A stretch of DNA of 64,000 nucleotides from Gammaproteobacteria bacterium (GCA_030682575.1 JAUXNX010000003.1:1-64000); one strand, 5' to 3'. Positions 43,671 to 55,935 are shown, numbered from the stretch's first letter. Notes: a model not told the origin generated them from the letters alone. Program-made: numbers and translations.

Positions 43671-44648
43671 ATGGCCAGACCGTTACGCATAGAGTACCCA
43701 GACGCCTTCTATCACGTCTCCAATATCGGACTCGACAATCAGCGGATTTTCCCCTCTCCCAAGTACTTTGAAGCCTTCATCTCCGGGCTGGAAGAGACCT
43801 GCTTTCGTTTGAACGTTGAAGTTCATGCTTACTGCCTGCTCAAGGATCAGTACCATCTTCTGATCAAGACACCCGAAGCTAACTTGAGTCGCTTCATGCG
43901 CCAGGTAGATGGTCTGTACACGCAGCACTATCAGCGTCTAAAAAAGACAGAGGGCTCCCTCTTCAAAGGCAGATATAAAGCCGTACTGGTTCAACCTGAA
44001 AAATACCTCTTGGCTCTCGCCCGGTATATTCACCTCGGGGTCAAGAAATCCGAGCTGGACTCCTGGGAATGGTCGAGCTACCCAGCCTATGTGAACAAGG
44101 CCAAGGCACCCACATGGTTGATTCGTGATGTTGTCCTGGCACAGCTCAGTGGTGCTGCAGGCGCCAAGCGAGGCGCTCAGTTCGCAGACTACACTGCTCA
44201 GGGTGTTGATGAGGAGATCGCGCACTTTTATGGCAAGAAGAACCTGTCTTCCATCATGGGGGATGACAAATTCAAGAAAGGCGCGAAGACGAAGCGTGCA
44301 GCCACCAAAGTCAGAGGTGTATCACGTGGCGCCAATGCCAAGTGGAGACCTTCCTGCAAGGACATCATCACTGCCGTTGCGAAGCAGTTCAAGGTCGCCG
44401 AAGAAAGCATCTACACAGCCGCCAGGGGCCCGGGCTCCAAGAATGTCCCGCGCTGGGTCGCCATGTATCTATGTCAGGAACTTTCCGCCGTGACACTGCA
44501 GGCCATCGCCAAACTGTTCAAACTGAAGCGTTATGGCACGGTGTCCACGACTGTGGGCAAATTGAAGAAAGAGTTTGTCGAGAATCCGAAGACACTTGCT
44601 GTAACCAACAAACTGTTGAAGGATTTGAGCAAGGAAAAGAAAGGCTGA
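43671..44648 (+). CDS. RAYT-like (REP-associated tyrosine transposase, Y1/IS200-like) protein with DnaA-like C-terminal HTH
   Basis: MARPLRIEYPDAFYHVSNIG, LKDQYHLLIKTPEANLSRFMRQVDGLYTQHYQRL, GSLFKGRYKAVLV. C-terminal ITAVAKQFKVAEESIYTAARGPGSKNVPRWVAMYLCQELS. Confidence 0.85.
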   Translation: MARPLRIEYPDAFYHVSNIGLDNQRIFPSPKYFEAFISGLEETCFRLNVEVHAYCLLKDQYHLLIKTPEANLSRFMRQVDGLYTQHYQRLKKTEGSLFKGRYKAVLVQPEKYLLALARYIHLGVKKSELDSWEWSSYPAYVNKAKAPTWLIRDVVLAQLSGAAGAKRGAQFADYTAQGVDEEIAHFYGKKNLSSIMGDDKFKKGAKTKRAATKVRGVSRGANAKWRPSCKDIITAVAKQFKVAEESIYTAARGPGSKNVPRWVAMYLCQELSAVTLQAIAKLFKLKRYGTVSTTVGKLKKEFVENPKTLAVTNKLLKDLSKEKKG

Positions 44649-44684
44649 TACCAGCCCTGCATGACTATGCAGCTCAAATACAAA

Positions 44685-44720
44685 CGCCGGGCCTCTGCAA
44701 GCAGAGCCCGGCGTTTTATT
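44685..44720. terminator. Strong hairpin terminator between RAYT gene (+) and rpmG (-)
   Basis: cgccgggcctctgc aa gcagagcccggcg with one bulge, followed by ttttatttt. Confidence 0.75.
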
Positions 44721-44754
44721 TTGGCAAGGCGGCTTATCTATTCGGCCAAAAACC

Positions 44755-44910
44755 TTACTTGATCTTGGCTTCTTTGTAGATCACGTGCTTGCGGACAACG
44801 GGATCATACTTCTTGATCTCCATCTTGTCGGGCATCGTTCGCTTGTTCTTGTCAGTTGTGTAGAAATGTCCTGTGTCAGCTGTAGACACCAGTTTGATCA
44901 GATCGCGCAT
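44755..44910 (-). CDS. rpmG: 50S ribosomal protein L33
   Basis: Translated by hand: [51 protein letters not shown]. Absent from the ORF track because it is short. Confidence 0.97.
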   Translation of the reverse strand: MRDLIKLVSTADTGHFYTTDKNKRTMPDKMEIKKYDPVVRKHVIYKEAKIK

Positions 44911-44965
44911 TGCTGCTCACCACTTGTTTCCGGGCCCGTCAGAGCCCTGGGTTCATTTTCCGGAT

Positions 44966-45202
44966 TTAGATTTTCACGCCATTGGCGCGGATATCGGACA
45001 GTACGGCATCAATGCCATTCTTGTCGATGATACGCATGCCCTTGGTAGACAGTTTCAGTTTCACAAAACGGTTCTCAGACTCTACCCAGAAACGGTGAGT
45101 GTGGATATTTGGTGAAAAACGACGACGCGTCTTGTTGTTCGCGTGAGAAACATTGTTGCCTGTAATCGGTTTCTTGCCGGTTACGATACATACGTTAGCC
45201 AT
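44966..45202 (-). CDS. rpmB: 50S ribosomal protein L28
   Basis: [75 protein letters not shown]. Confidence 0.97.
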   Translation of the reverse strand: MANVCIVTGKKPITGNNVSHANNKTRRRFSPNIHTHRFWVESENRFVKLKLSTKGMRIIDKNGIDAVLSDIRANGVKI

Positions 45203-45401
45203 TGCCTTGCCTCGTTACATAACCCGAATGATCGGTGACAGACCGCTTTGCAGTGCCGTTTGCCCGTCACTCGTCGCTGTCTTGCCAAAAAAAGAGCTGC
45301 GTTTTATACCAAAACGCCCTGCCAATAGCAACAAGAAAGCTGATTCCCCGAGAAAGTTCAAGGTCGAGGTCAAGCTCAATTGCCCCCGACCTGTCAGGAA
45401 T

Positions 45402-46076
45402 TCAGATCAAACCACGCTCGGCAAATGACACGACGTCGGTACTGCCCACGACGATATGGTCCAGCACCCTGACATCGATGGTATTCAGTGCCACCTTGAG
45501 GCGCTGGGTAATCGACACATCGGCCTGGCTGGGTTCTGCAATCCCTGAAGGATGGTTATGAGCAAAAATCACCGCCGCCGCATTGTTGTGCAGGCATCGC
45601 TTGACCACCTCTCGGGGATAGACGGCAGCGCCATCAATGGTTCCGAAGAACAATTCCTCCAACGTGACCACCCGATGCTGATTATCCAGATACAGACAGG
45701 CGAACACTTCATGCTCATAGTTGCGCAACCGCGCCCGCAGGTATTCCCGGGTCAACTCCGAGCTGGTGAGAACATCCCTGCCCTCAAGTTGCTCCCGGAG
45801 ATGGCGTTGAGAGAGCTCAAGCATCGCCTGCAACTGCACATACTTGGCGAGTCCCAGACCGTCCTGCTGGCAGAATTCCTCGGCATTGGCTGTGAGAATC
45901 CGGGTCAGACTGCCAAACTTGCTTAGCAACGACCGTGCGACATCAAGAGCAGTCCTGCCCTTGACCCCCGTGCGCAGAAAAATGGCAAGCAGTTCGGCAT
46001 CCGACAGCCTCCCCGCTCCCGCGCTCAACAGTTTCTCCCTCGGTCGTTCTCCCTCTGGCCAATCCTTGATACCCAT
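45402..46076 (-). CDS. radC: RadC/JAB-domain family protein
   Basis: [41 protein letters not shown] motif HNHPSG. Start at 46076, not at the ORF-track start 46655. Confidence 0.93.
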   Translation of the reverse strand: MGIKDWPEGERPREKLLSAGAGRLSDAELLAIFLRTGVKGRTALDVARSLLSKFGSLTRILTANAEEFCQQDGLGLAKYVQLQAMLELSQRHLREQLEGRDVLTSSELTREYLRARLRNYEHEVFACLYLDNQHRVVTLEELFFGTIDGAAVYPREVVKRCLHNNAAAVIFAHNHPSGIAEPSQADVSITQRLKVALNTIDVRVLDHIVVGSTDVVSFAERGLI

Positions 46077-46260
46077 AGCGCCTCCCTGGCTGCACGAATT
46101 GCACACTCCCGAGTAGACACTGAGAGTTGACTGGCTCAAGGATAGCAAAGAATGGCGGTTACGCTTCCCGGGCGGCAAATTGAATCCGAACATGCTTGCT
46201 GTTAGGCTTTGCCACCTCATCACTCCTTGGCAGACTACCTCCACGCAGGCCGCACCCTTC

Positions 46261-47451
46261 ATGAAAAGTTTAAGCACACGGCGCGTATTACTGGGAATAA
46301 CAGGTGGAATAGCGGCGTACAAGAGTGCCGAATTGACGCGTCTGCTGATCAAGGCCGGCGCCGAAGTCCGCGTCGTCATGACCCGCGCCGCGACCGAGTT
46401 CATTACACCACTGACCATGCAGGCCCTGTCGGGTAACCGCGTGCATACCGAGCTTCTGGACGCGGAAGCCGAAGCCGGAATGGGCCACATCGAACTGGCC
46501 CGCTGGCCAGATCTCATACTCATTGCACCTGCCAGTGCAGACTTCATCGCTCGGCTTGCTGTCGGGCATGCCAGCGATATTCTCAGTACACTGGTACTTG
46601 CCAGCAAGGCGCCCCTCGCCATCGCGCCTGCCATGAACCAGGCGATGTGGAGCAATGCCGCGACTCAGGAAAATCTGAACATTCTTCGTCAACGAGGTGC
46701 GATGGTGTTCGGTCCGGGTACCGGGGACCAGGCCTGCGGGGATAACGGCCCCGGTCGGATGACTGAGCCACAGGAACTGCTGGAGCTCAGCGCAGCACTT
46801 TTTCCTACAGGCCTGCTGGCCGGACTTAAAGTCACGATTACAGCAGGACCGACGCAGGAAGCGATCGACCCGGTGCGCTATATCAGCAACCGCAGCTCCG
46901 GCAAGATGGGCTATGCCCTCGCTGCAGAAGCGGCTGCAGCCGGTGCCTTGGTGACGCTGATCAGCGGGCCGGTGGCACTTGCCACGCCCGATAGAGTAAA
47001 GCGCATTGATGTTGTCAGTGCTGAGGAGATGCTTGCTGCCAGTGTTGAGGCGGTGCGAGACTGTGACATCTTCGTTGGTGTGGCGGCGGTAGCCGATTAT
47101 CGACTCGAACAGGTGGCCACGCAGAAGATCAAGAAGTCAGCAGATTCGCTGGTTCTGAACCTTGTCAGGAACCCGGACATAATCAGCACCATCGCGGCCC
47201 TCGAAAAACGCCCCTTCACTGTGGGCTTTGCAGCCGAGACGGACAACATGGAAGATTTCGGCGTGGAGAAGCTTCAGCGCAAGAAACTGGACCTGTTGTT
47301 CGCCAACGACGCCGGTGCCACTCTCGGCAGCGACTCAATCGCTGCCATTGCTCTTTGGCCAACAGGTCGCGCCGAGCTCGGGCCTGCAAGCAAGCGCGCG
47401 GTGGCTGTGCAGATGCTGGCAATCATTAAGGAGCGCCTCGATGCCAAGTGA
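46261..47451 (+). CDS. coaBC: Bifunctional phosphopantothenoylcysteine decarboxylase / phosphopantothenate-cysteine ligase
   Basis: [71 protein letters not shown]. Confidence 0.96.
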   Translation: MKSLSTRRVLLGITGGIAAYKSAELTRLLIKAGAEVRVVMTRAATEFITPLTMQALSGNRVHTELLDAEAEAGMGHIELARWPDLILIAPASADFIARLAVGHASDILSTLVLASKAPLAIAPAMNQAMWSNAATQENLNILRQRGAMVFGPGTGDQACGDNGPGRMTEPQELLELSAALFPTGLLAGLKVTITAGPTQEAIDPVRYISNRSSGKMGYALAAEAAAAGALVTLISGPVALATPDRVKRIDVVSAEEMLAASVEAVRDCDIFVGVAAVADYRLEQVATQKIKKSADSLVLNLVRNPDIISTIAALEKRPFTVGFAAETDNMEDFGVEKLQRKKLDLLFANDAGATLGSDSIAAIALWPTGRAELGPASKRAVAVQMLAIIKERLDAK

Positions 47452-48823
47452 GCTCGTCGCGCTGCCACCCAACATCTTCCGTGCTTACGATATCCGTGGC
47501 GTCGTCGGCACGGATCTGGATAGTGGCAGCATAGAGCTTATTGGCAAATCTCTGGCCAGCCTCGCCCTTGATGCTGGAGAGACCACGCTGCTGTTCGGCG
47601 CCGATGGTCGCCTTACCAGTCCAGCTCTCAAGAGCGCGCTGTTGCGCGGCATACTATCCACTGGATGCAATGTGGTCGATCTTGGCATCATCCCGACGCC
47701 TCTCCTCTACTTCGCGGCTTACACCTCCGAGTGGACGTCGGGAATCATGCTCACTGCCAGCCACAATCCTCCCGAATACAATGGCATCAAGATCATCCAT
47801 CGGCGCTCGTGCCTAACGCCCGAACAGATCCAGCAGATTCGTGAGCATGCCGAAGCCGGAAAATTCCGCGAGGGTTGTGGCTCGCTCACTCAAAGAAACC
47901 TGAAGTCTCTCTACATCGCCCGCCTGGTGCAGGACGTCAGACTGCAACGCCGCCTCAAGGTCGTAGTGGATTGCGCCAACGCTGTTCCAGGGCTTATTGC
48001 ACCGGAGCTGTTTGCAGCCCTCGGCTGTGACGTCGTCCCTCTCTACTGCGATATGGACGGACACTTCCCCAACCATCACCCAGACCCTACCATCGACGAC
48101 AATATGCAGGACCTCATCGCTCAGGTGGTTGCTCACCAGGCGGATCTGGGAATTGCGCTGGATGGCGATGGTGACCGGGTGGTGGTGGTCACCAACAAAG
48201 GTCATGTCATCGATACGGACCGGTTGCTGATGCTTTTGATCCGCGACATTGTGCCGCGCTACCAGAGTCCGAACGTGGTCTTTGACGTCAAGTGCAGCAC
48301 TTTGCTGACACAGTTGATTCGGGACTGTGGCGGCAATCCTGTCATGAGCCGCAGCGGTCATTCGTTCATGAAGAAAACAATGCAGGAGACCGGGGCCGTG
48401 GTTGGTGCGGAGTTCTCGGCCCATGTATTCATCAAGGATCGCTGGTACGGCTATGACGATGGACTTTACGTGGCAGCGCGTTTTCTGGAGCTGTTGAGTC
48501 GGCAGTCCAGCACTGCAGAAGATCTGCTGGAGAGTCTGCCCAAAAGCGTCGTGACGCCCGAGCTGCGCATCCAGGTTGCTGATGAGCACAAATTTCTCCT
48601 GATGGAGAAAATCAAGAAGATGGCTGCTTTTCCGCAGGGATCCATCAATATTCTCGACGGCGTCCGGGTGGATTTTGCCGATGGCTGGGGATTGATCCGA
48701 GCGTCCAATACCACTCCCGCCCTTCTACTGCGCTTCGAGGCTACCAGCCGTAAATCGCTGCTGGCCATCCAGCAGATGTTTCGCGAATTACTTCTACAAG
48801 TGGATGACATGTTGGAGTTCTAA
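47441..48823 (+). CDS. algC: Phosphomannomutase/phosphoglucomutase
   Basis: LPPNIFRAYDIRGVVGTDL, TASHNPPEYNGIKI, ALDGDGDRVVVV, SGHSFMKKTMQETGAVVGAEFSAHVF. Start moved to 47441. Confidence 0.93.
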   Translation: MPSELVALPPNIFRAYDIRGVVGTDLDSGSIELIGKSLASLALDAGETTLLFGADGRLTSPALKSALLRGILSTGCNVVDLGIIPTPLLYFAAYTSEWTSGIMLTASHNPPEYNGIKIIHRRSCLTPEQIQQIREHAEAGKFREGCGSLTQRNLKSLYIARLVQDVRLQRRLKVVVDCANAVPGLIAPELFAALGCDVVPLYCDMDGHFPNHHPDPTIDDNMQDLIAQVVAHQADLGIALDGDGDRVVVVTNKGHVIDTDRLLMLLIRDIVPRYQSPNVVFDVKCSTLLTQLIRDCGGNPVMSRSGHSFMKKTMQETGAVVGAEFSAHVFIKDRWYGYDDGLYVAARFLELLSRQSSTAEDLLESLPKSVVTPELRIQVADEHKFLLMEKIKKMAAFPQGSINILDGVRVDFADGWGLIRASNTTPALLLRFEATSRKSLLAIQQMFRELLLQVDDMLEF

Positions 48824-48952
48824 CCGACTTTGGCTGACGTTTCATCGGTTGAGCCGCATTCGGGTTGGCGAAGAATTCGGCTGAGACTGTATACTCTCGT
48901 CACTTTTCAGACCCTGTTTTCTCAAACCTTGTATTTTCAGCCTATCAATTAA

Positions 48953-49870
<918 letters not shown>

Positions 49871-49916
49871 TCGTCACCGACGCACACAACATTTAATAAA
49901 GGAACTTCAACGCAAC

Positions 49917-50516
49917 ATGTCGTCAGATGCACGCTCGTCCCGTAAAGAACACATACTGCAATCCCTCGCCCGCATGCTCGAAACAGGCCCAGGCGAGAGG
50001 ATCACCACTGCCGCGCTGGCAAGAGAAGTCGGTGTATCCGAAGCTGCTCTTTATAGACACTTCCCCAGCAAGGCGAAGATGTTCGAAGGCCTCATCGTCT
50101 TTATCGAAGAAACTCTATTTACGCGCATCAGTCGCATTCTTGATGATGAACCTTCTGCATTGCATCGCTGCGAAAAAATTCTCATTCTATTGCTGACGTT
50201 CGCGGAGAAGAATCCCGGCATGACACGCTTGATGACGGGCGATGCACTGGCCGGCGAAACTGAAAGGCTGCGGCAGCGCATCAGCCAGTTGTTCGACAGG
50301 CTGGAGGCACAACTGAAGCAGATTCTGCGCGAAGCACAGATTCGCGAAAACCTGAAGACGGCAATATCGCCCGCAGTCATGGCGAACCTGCTGATGGCGA
50401 GCGCAGAAGGACGCCTGATGCAGTTTGTCAGAAGTGAATTCAAGAAGACGCCGACACAGCACTGGGACGAACAGTGGCAGTTTCTGTCCCGGAATATGTT
50501 GGCGCCATTCGCCTGA
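49917..50516 (+). CDS. slmA: TetR-like nucleoid occlusion factor
   Basis: [52 protein letters not shown]; genomic position next to pyrE/argB. Confidence 0.9.
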   Translation: MSSDARSSRKEHILQSLARMLETGPGERITTAALAREVGVSEAALYRHFPSKAKMFEGLIVFIEETLFTRISRILDDEPSALHRCEKILILLLTFAEKNPGMTRLMTGDALAGETERLRQRISQLFDRLEAQLKQILREAQIRENLKTAISPAVMANLLMASAEGRLMQFVRSEFKKTPTQHWDEQWQFLSRNMLAPFA

Positions 50517-51167
50517 TCAGCTAACGCCGAACTCATCCCGATAGTGTCTGATCGCTACCAGATTGTCCTCCAGCAGCGGATCGTCGTGGGCGGTCAGATA
50601 GTCAATGATTTGCCCAAGTGTGATGAGCCTGATCACGGGAATATCATACTGTTGTTCGATTTCCTGAATGGCAGACAACTGGCCCGTCCCACGCTCCTGT
50701 CTATCGAGCGCCACGACAATCCCGGCCGGAACAGCACCTGCGCGATTCAGGATTTCCATGACTTCGCGAATCGCTGTACCTGCCGTGATCACGTCATCCA
50801 CGATCATCACACGTCCCCGCAAGGCAGAACCTACGGTCAGTCCCCCTTCACCGTGATCCTTGGCCTCCTTGCGATTGAAGCAGTAGGGCTTGTTGGTGCC
50901 ATGTTGCTGCACCAGTGCCGCAGCGGTCACAGACACCAGTGGAATACCCTTGTAGGCAGGCCCGAACAGCAGGTCGTAATCAACATCCGATGCTGCGATC
51001 GCAGCGGCGTAACTCTTGCCGATGAAGGCCAGTGCCTCACCGGTGTTGAAGAGACCTGCATTGAAGAAATAGGGGCTGGTGCGCCCCGACTTCAGCGTGA
51101 AACTGCCGAAACGCAGAATCTCGTGACGAATCACAAACTCGATAAATGCCTTCTGAAAATCCTGCAT
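50517..51167 (-). CDS. pyrE: Orotate phosphoribosyltransferase
   Basis: [59 protein letters not shown]. Confidence 0.97.
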   Translation of the reverse strand: MQDFQKAFIEFVIRHEILRFGSFTLKSGRTSPYFFNAGLFNTGEALAFIGKSYAAAIAASDVDYDLLFGPAYKGIPLVSVTAAALVQQHGTNKPYCFNRKEAKDHGEGGLTVGSALRGRVMIVDDVITAGTAIREVMEILNRAGAVPAGIVVALDRQERGTGQLSAIQEIEQQYDIPVIRLITLGQIIDYLTAHDDPLLEDNLVAIRHYRDEFGVS

Positions 51168-51221
51168 CGCGTCAGCTCCCCTCTTCAGTGTCAGACTTCA
51201 CTTCCCTTCCCTTCTGCAATG

Positions 51222-51956
51222 TCACCCTGCAATGCCCAGTGCCTGCTTCTGCTTACTGAGCAACTCGGCGATACCACTCTGGGCCAGTGCAATCATCGCC
51301 TGCAGTTGTGTTGCATCGAAGTCGCTCTCCTCGCCCGTGCCCTGCACTTCAATGAACCGCAGGTTCTCCGTCATCACCACGTTCATGTCGGTCTCGGCGT
51401 TGGAGTCTTCGTCGTAGTCCAGATCCAGCACGGGCACACCCTTGAAGATACCCACTGACACTGATGCGATCAGCTGCTTCAGCGGACTTTTCTTGACCCG
51501 CCCCGTGCTGAGCAAATACGTCACAGCATCGTGCAGCGCCACACAGCCACCGGTGATTGATGCCGTGCGTGTGCCGCCATCGGCCTGGATCACATCGCAG
51601 TCGATCTTGATGGTGTTCTCACCCAGCAGTTTCATGTCCATGGCCGCGCGCAATGATCGGCCGATCAGACGGGAAATCTCGTGCGTGCGACCACCCTGCC
51701 GACCACTGACCGCTTCACGATCCATGCGCGAACCGGTGGAGCGCGGCAGCATCCCGTACTCTGCAGTCACCCAACCGGTACCACTGCCTTTGAGAAACCG
51801 GGGTACGGACTCCTCCACGCTGGCGGTGCAAATCACCTTGGTGTCGCCGAATTCGACGAGCACGGAGCCCTCGGCGTGTTTGGTGTAATGGCGGGTGATG
51901 CGGATGTCACGGAGTTCGTCGGGCTGGCGTTTACTGGGTCGGAGCTGGTCTTGCAT
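51222..51956 (-). CDS. rph: Ribonuclease PH
   Basis: [98 protein letters not shown]. Confidence 0.97.
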   Translation of the reverse strand: MQDQLRPSKRQPDELRDIRITRHYTKHAEGSVLVEFGDTKVICTASVEESVPRFLKGSGTGWVTAEYGMLPRSTGSRMDREAVSGRQGGRTHEISRLIGRSLRAAMDMKLLGENTIKIDCDVIQADGGTRTASITGGCVALHDAVTYLLSTGRVKKSPLKQLIASVSVGIFKGVPVLDLDYDEDSNAETDMNVVMTENLRFIEVQGTGEESDFDATQLQAMIALAQSGIAELLSKQKQALGIAG

Positions 51957-52137
51957 ACTGCCTCGCAAATCGTCTTTTGAATTGAGGCGCGATTATCCTT
52001 GATATGGCAAGTGATGGCGAGTCAGCAGCCGAATATTGGGGTAACATACGGCCCCATGCCCCAAACGCAGGACAGAAAATCGCTCTGTCCCTTTCAAAGT
52101 TGTTGTTTTTACTGAAGTTTGAAACAAGGGTTCTTCT

Positions 52138-53004
52138 ATGGTTCTGAGCATGACCGCTTTCGCACGAAAGCAAGGCAACTGTGGCCGAGGTGTCCTGGTC
52201 TGGGAAATCCGCTCCGTCAATCACCGCTATCTGGAACCCGGCATTCGTCTTCCCGACGTGCTGCGCTCCCTCGAACCCGCCATCCGCGATTCCCTTCGCA
52301 AGCACATCGCGCGCGGCAAGGTGGACTGTCAGTTGCGCCTGGAGACCAGCGACGCCCTGAGCAGCGCCCTGCAGATCAATGAAGAAGTCGTTGTGCGCCT
52401 CAATGAGGCCAGCGGCCAGATCCTGTCCCTGACCGGCGGCGGCCCTGCCCTGACCGTGATGGAAATACTGAAGTGGCCGGGCGTGCTGAGTGAGTCTGAA
52501 GCCGTACCCGAAGATCTCGAAGAAAAAGCACTGTCATTGTTCAACGAGGCGCTCTCCGACCTGATCGAGACGCGCAGGCGCGAGGGTCATGAACTGCACG
52601 GTTTCATCAGCAAGCGCATCGACGCCGTGCGGGAAATCGTCAAGACCGTGCGCGTGCGCATGCCTGAAATTCTTGCACGCCAGCAGCAGGTACTGCGGGA
52701 TCGTCTCGCGGAATTGAAGATCGAACTCGATCCCGCTCGCCTCGAACAGGAGATCGTGATCTACGCACAGAAGTGCGATATCGATGAAGAGCTGGATCGT
52801 CTGGAGACGCACCTGAACGAAGTGGAGCGCGTGTTGCGCCTGGCAGAACCTTCCGGTCGTCGCCTCGACTTCCTGATGCAGGAATTGAATCGCGAGGCCA
52901 ATACGTTGTCGTCAAAGTCCATCGTTGCGGAGACCACGCTCAACGCGGTGGATCTGAAGGTGTTGATCGAGCAGATGCGGGAGCAGATTCAGAATATTGA
53001 GTGA
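52138..53004 (+). CDS. yicC: YicC/YloC family endoribonuclease
   Basis: VLSMTAFARKQ, WEIRSVNHRYLEPGIRLPDVLRSLEPAIRDSLRKHIARGKVDC, GRRLDFLMQELNREANTLSSKS. Confidence 0.94.
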   Translation: MVLSMTAFARKQGNCGRGVLVWEIRSVNHRYLEPGIRLPDVLRSLEPAIRDSLRKHIARGKVDCQLRLETSDALSSALQINEEVVVRLNEASGQILSLTGGGPALTVMEILKWPGVLSESEAVPEDLEEKALSLFNEALSDLIETRRREGHELHGFISKRIDAVREIVKTVRVRMPEILARQQQVLRDRLAELKIELDPARLEQEIVIYAQKCDIDEELDRLETHLNEVERVLRLAEPSGRRLDFLMQELNREANTLSSKSIVAETTLNAVDLKVLIEQMREQIQNIE

Positions 53005-53026
53005 TATAGCCTCTGAGCATTGCGTG

Positions 53027-54451
53027 TCATATTTCGCGCCAAAATGAAGCCTTGCGGCCATGCACTCGGCGTAATTCCGAAACATAATCGTCGCCGTTCA
53101 TAAGCGCGTGGTAGTTCGGAATTTTGGTACCCAATTCAGCGAGACGCTTGTAGTAGCGCACAGCATGCCCATAGGCTGTGCTGCGACCGGCGTTGAGTAT
53201 GTCTTCGAGCAGTACGCGATAGTAAATCACTGCAGCCAGGTAGTGCTCGCTATTGGCAAAACTGCTCGCCCATTGGCTCAATGTGCCGTAGAAAACCTTC
53301 GTCAGTTTATCCGCGTGATCGAGCACTTCTTGCGCCGCTTGATCCGAGACTCCCAAGGCAATCAGCGTCGCAATGGATATCTCCAGATCACTTGTCTGCA
53401 GTGCCCTGCTGACGGCAGCATGCTGCACCTGTGCTTTCTCCTGCTCGGGCAAAACCTGAAGCAACGCCTGCAAATTCTCGAAGCCAGGAGTCACGTCGTA
53501 AACTGCCCGCCGCAAGTCTATCAGTTCATCATGACGACCCAGCATTGCCAGTGTCGCATCAAGCAAGCGCAATCGATCAGCCTCGAACCGACTGTGCCAC
53601 TCACCATCAAGCCACCTCAATGCCGCTTCACCGTCTCCAACCGCCAGACAGAACTCGATGATGCTCTGCTTCTGCAGCTCATTCGGTTGTGGTGAACGCA
53701 ACAGATATGATCTCTCATAGAGCTCGACATCTTTCAACGCTTGCGCAACTGCAGCCATTCCCAACGAGGCGGTCATCAGCTTTCGATTGTAAGGTTCTTC
53801 AAGATCGTCCTTCAAAGCACGTCTCGATTCACCTTCAAAACGCCAGGCGAGCTGTCTCAACTCCTCCTCGCTCAGCAAACTCGTCGATTGCTGAATCAGT
53901 GTATCCCACATTCCATATGGATTATTCAGATGTCGCGTGTATAACTCGGTGGGCCATTCAGTGCGGGCATTGTCCGCTTGCTGTTCCCGCCAGCGACTGG
54001 CCGCTTGCAACCAAAGGTGCAGGCCTTGGCGATAACTGTCACCGACCGCCCCTCCGGAATCGTCAACACGTTCGAACACCTTTTGATGAGTGGCCATGAA
54101 ATCATCTGCCGCGACAAACGCAAGCTGGGGGCTGCTGCTCAGAAGCAGCTCAATATCCCGCACCAGCGCATTCAACGACTTGCTGAAATCAAAACTTTCC
54201 CCGTAAGAAATGAAGCGGCTGCCTCGTTTGAGCGACTGTATGCGCTTCTTGAGTTGCTTTGCCAATGCAACGGGGTTCTCGCGCAACAACTGGCTCTCGA
54301 TACAACTGTCAACAGCACTGTCGATGCCGTACACGCCTCTTATGATCTCCTTGAGCCGATCAATCGGCGCGATCCCAAGCAGTTCTTCAAACTCGGATTT
54401 CAAAACATTCTCCTGAAAATCAATTTCCTGTAGATCAATCCACACTGGCAC
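53027..54451 (-). CDS. Uncharacterised helical protein (DUF6880-like by impression)
   Basis: 474 aa; basic segment QLKKRIQSLKRGSRFISYGESFDFSKSLNALVRDIELLL followed by helical repeats. Family name is from memory. Confidence 0.5.
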   Translation of the reverse strand: MPVWIDLQEIDFQENVLKSEFEELLGIAPIDRLKEIIRGVYGIDSAVDSCIESQLLRENPVALAKQLKKRIQSLKRGSRFISYGESFDFSKSLNALVRDIELLLSSSPQLAFVAADDFMATHQKVFERVDDSGGAVGDSYRQGLHLWLQAASRWREQQADNARTEWPTELYTRHLNNPYGMWDTLIQQSTSLLSEEELRQLAWRFEGESRRALKDDLEEPYNRKLMTASLGMAAVAQALKDVELYERSYLLRSPQPNELQKQSIIEFCLAVGDGEAALRWLDGEWHSRFEADRLRLLDATLAMLGRHDELIDLRRAVYDVTPGFENLQALLQVLPEQEKAQVQHAAVSRALQTSDLEISIATLIALGVSDQAAQEVLDHADKLTKVFYGTLSQWASSFANSEHYLAAVIYYRVLLEDILNAGRSTAYGHAVRYYKRLAELGTKIPNYHALMNGDDYVSELRRVHGRKASFWREI

Positions 54452-54456
54452 TGCGA

Positions 54457-55569
54457 TCAGCGGTAGGGAACTACACTATTGCTGTCTTCGGTCATGAGTT
54501 GCAGCAGTTTGGTATGCACGAATAATTTCTCCTTGCCGAACTGCTGCTCCTTCATCACCCCGGCTTCCACCAGCTTTTTCAGGTAGACAGACGCGGTTTG
54601 GCGCTGCGCGATGTTCTTCGCGGTGAGCGAAGTTATCCGGCAGTACGGCTGTTCAAAGAGAATTTGCACCAGTTCATGGCTGTAGATTTTCGGGAGACTT
54701 TCCTGCAGATATGCGGTCGTGAATTCGATGAGGCTGCGCACAGCTGCAATCTTGTTACAGGTCCATTGCGACACCTCGGCAACCCCCTGGAGCATATAGA
54801 CAATCCAGTTCTCCCACTCTTCTCGGGAGGTGACGGCTGTCAGCAATCGGTAGTAATCGGTTTTGTTTTGCACAATGTACCGACTGAGATACAGGATCGG
54901 CAGGGAAAGCAGATTCTGCTCAATCAGGTAGAGCACATTCAGTATTCGGCCTGTGCGACCGTTGCCATCGTAGAATGGATGGATTGCCTCGAACTGGTAG
55001 TGGCTGACCGCCATTTTGATCAGCGGATCTATTCCGTCATTGTCATGGAGAAACCGCTCCCAATTGGCGAGCAAATCCCGTATGGCCTTTTCGCCAACCG
55101 GAGGCGTGTAGATTGTCTCACCAGTTTGCTGGTTGCCGATTACGGTGCCCGGTAATTTGCGAATCTCCATATCCGCGCCTTGCAAAGTTGAACACACTTC
55201 GACTGCCGTGGTGGTGCATAGCGGCCGTTGCCTCAACTGCAAGAAGCCTTGATACAGCGCCGTGCGATAGCGCAGTGCTTCCTTGGTGGCCGGGTCGGCG
55301 TGGGTATCCTCCTGAGCGAATTGAAACAGCTTGTCTGTCGTGGTGAAGATGTTCTCGATTTCAGAACTGGCCCTGGCCTCCATCAGAGGCAGCAGGTTAA
55401 TCAACAAACCCTGATTCGGCAGTAACTCGCCCGCCTGCTTCAACTCAGCCAAGGCCGCCCGTGCAGGAATACAGGCTTTGAGGATAGCCACGGAGTCCAA
55501 CACTTCTTGTGCAGGAGGCAAGGGAGGGAGTGCGTTGTAGGGTATCTCAGGGCGCCATGTCATGTTCAT
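54457..55569 (-). CDS. Fic family protein (putative AMPylator)
   Basis: Fic motif HPFYDGNGRTGR; N-terminal inhibitory motif SSEIEN; C-terminal winged-helix-like region. Confidence 0.92.
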   Translation of the reverse strand: MNMTWRPEIPYNALPPLPPAQEVLDSVAILKACIPARAALAELKQAGELLPNQGLLINLLPLMEARASSEIENIFTTTDKLFQFAQEDTHADPATKEALRYRTALYQGFLQLRQRPLCTTTAVEVCSTLQGADMEIRKLPGTVIGNQQTGETIYTPPVGEKAIRDLLANWERFLHDNDGIDPLIKMAVSHYQFEAIHPFYDGNGRTGRILNVLYLIEQNLLSLPILYLSRYIVQNKTDYYRLLTAVTSREEWENWIVYMLQGVAEVSQWTCNKIAAVRSLIEFTTAYLQESLPKIYSHELVQILFEQPYCRITSLTAKNIAQRQTASVYLKKLVEAGVMKEQQFGKEKLFVHTKLLQLMTEDSNSVVPYR

Positions 55570-55935
55570 GAAATCAGGTTTTTTGGATATGAGGGCCAGT
55601 CTACGAGTTCTGCATCAACATGTAAACAGGTCATATTTAAAAATAACGGTTATGTAAATATGATGAGTCTCTCATGTTTATAACGCCAGGCGCCCCGCAT
55701 GCTTTCCTGGATCGCCTGTACTCAGGCAATCCAACTCCAGTCATTCACTCCTGCTCCAGCCCAATTTCTCACCGGTCTCGATTCTGGCCAGGAGTTACCG
55801 TTGTCTTTAATCTTCTCCGACCTTTTTCAGGATCAAATTGACAACATGAGCATCCTGGAATCTGTAATAAAAAATTGCTCCGCTCAAAGGGGATAAAACC
55901 CTAAGTATCTATCCTTTACTCACATATATTGACGA

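Noticed and set aside
46077-46655. N-terminal extension of the radC ORF
   Set aside because: Extends antisense into coaBC; RadC begins at [17 protein letters not shown].
47228-47440. N-terminal extension of the algC ORF
   Set aside because: Lies in coaBC in another frame; homology starts at 47441.
55612-55935. Small plus-strand ORF (55699-55896) between the Fic and RNA-ligase genes
   Set aside because: No recognisable domain or ribosome-binding context; likely intergenic.
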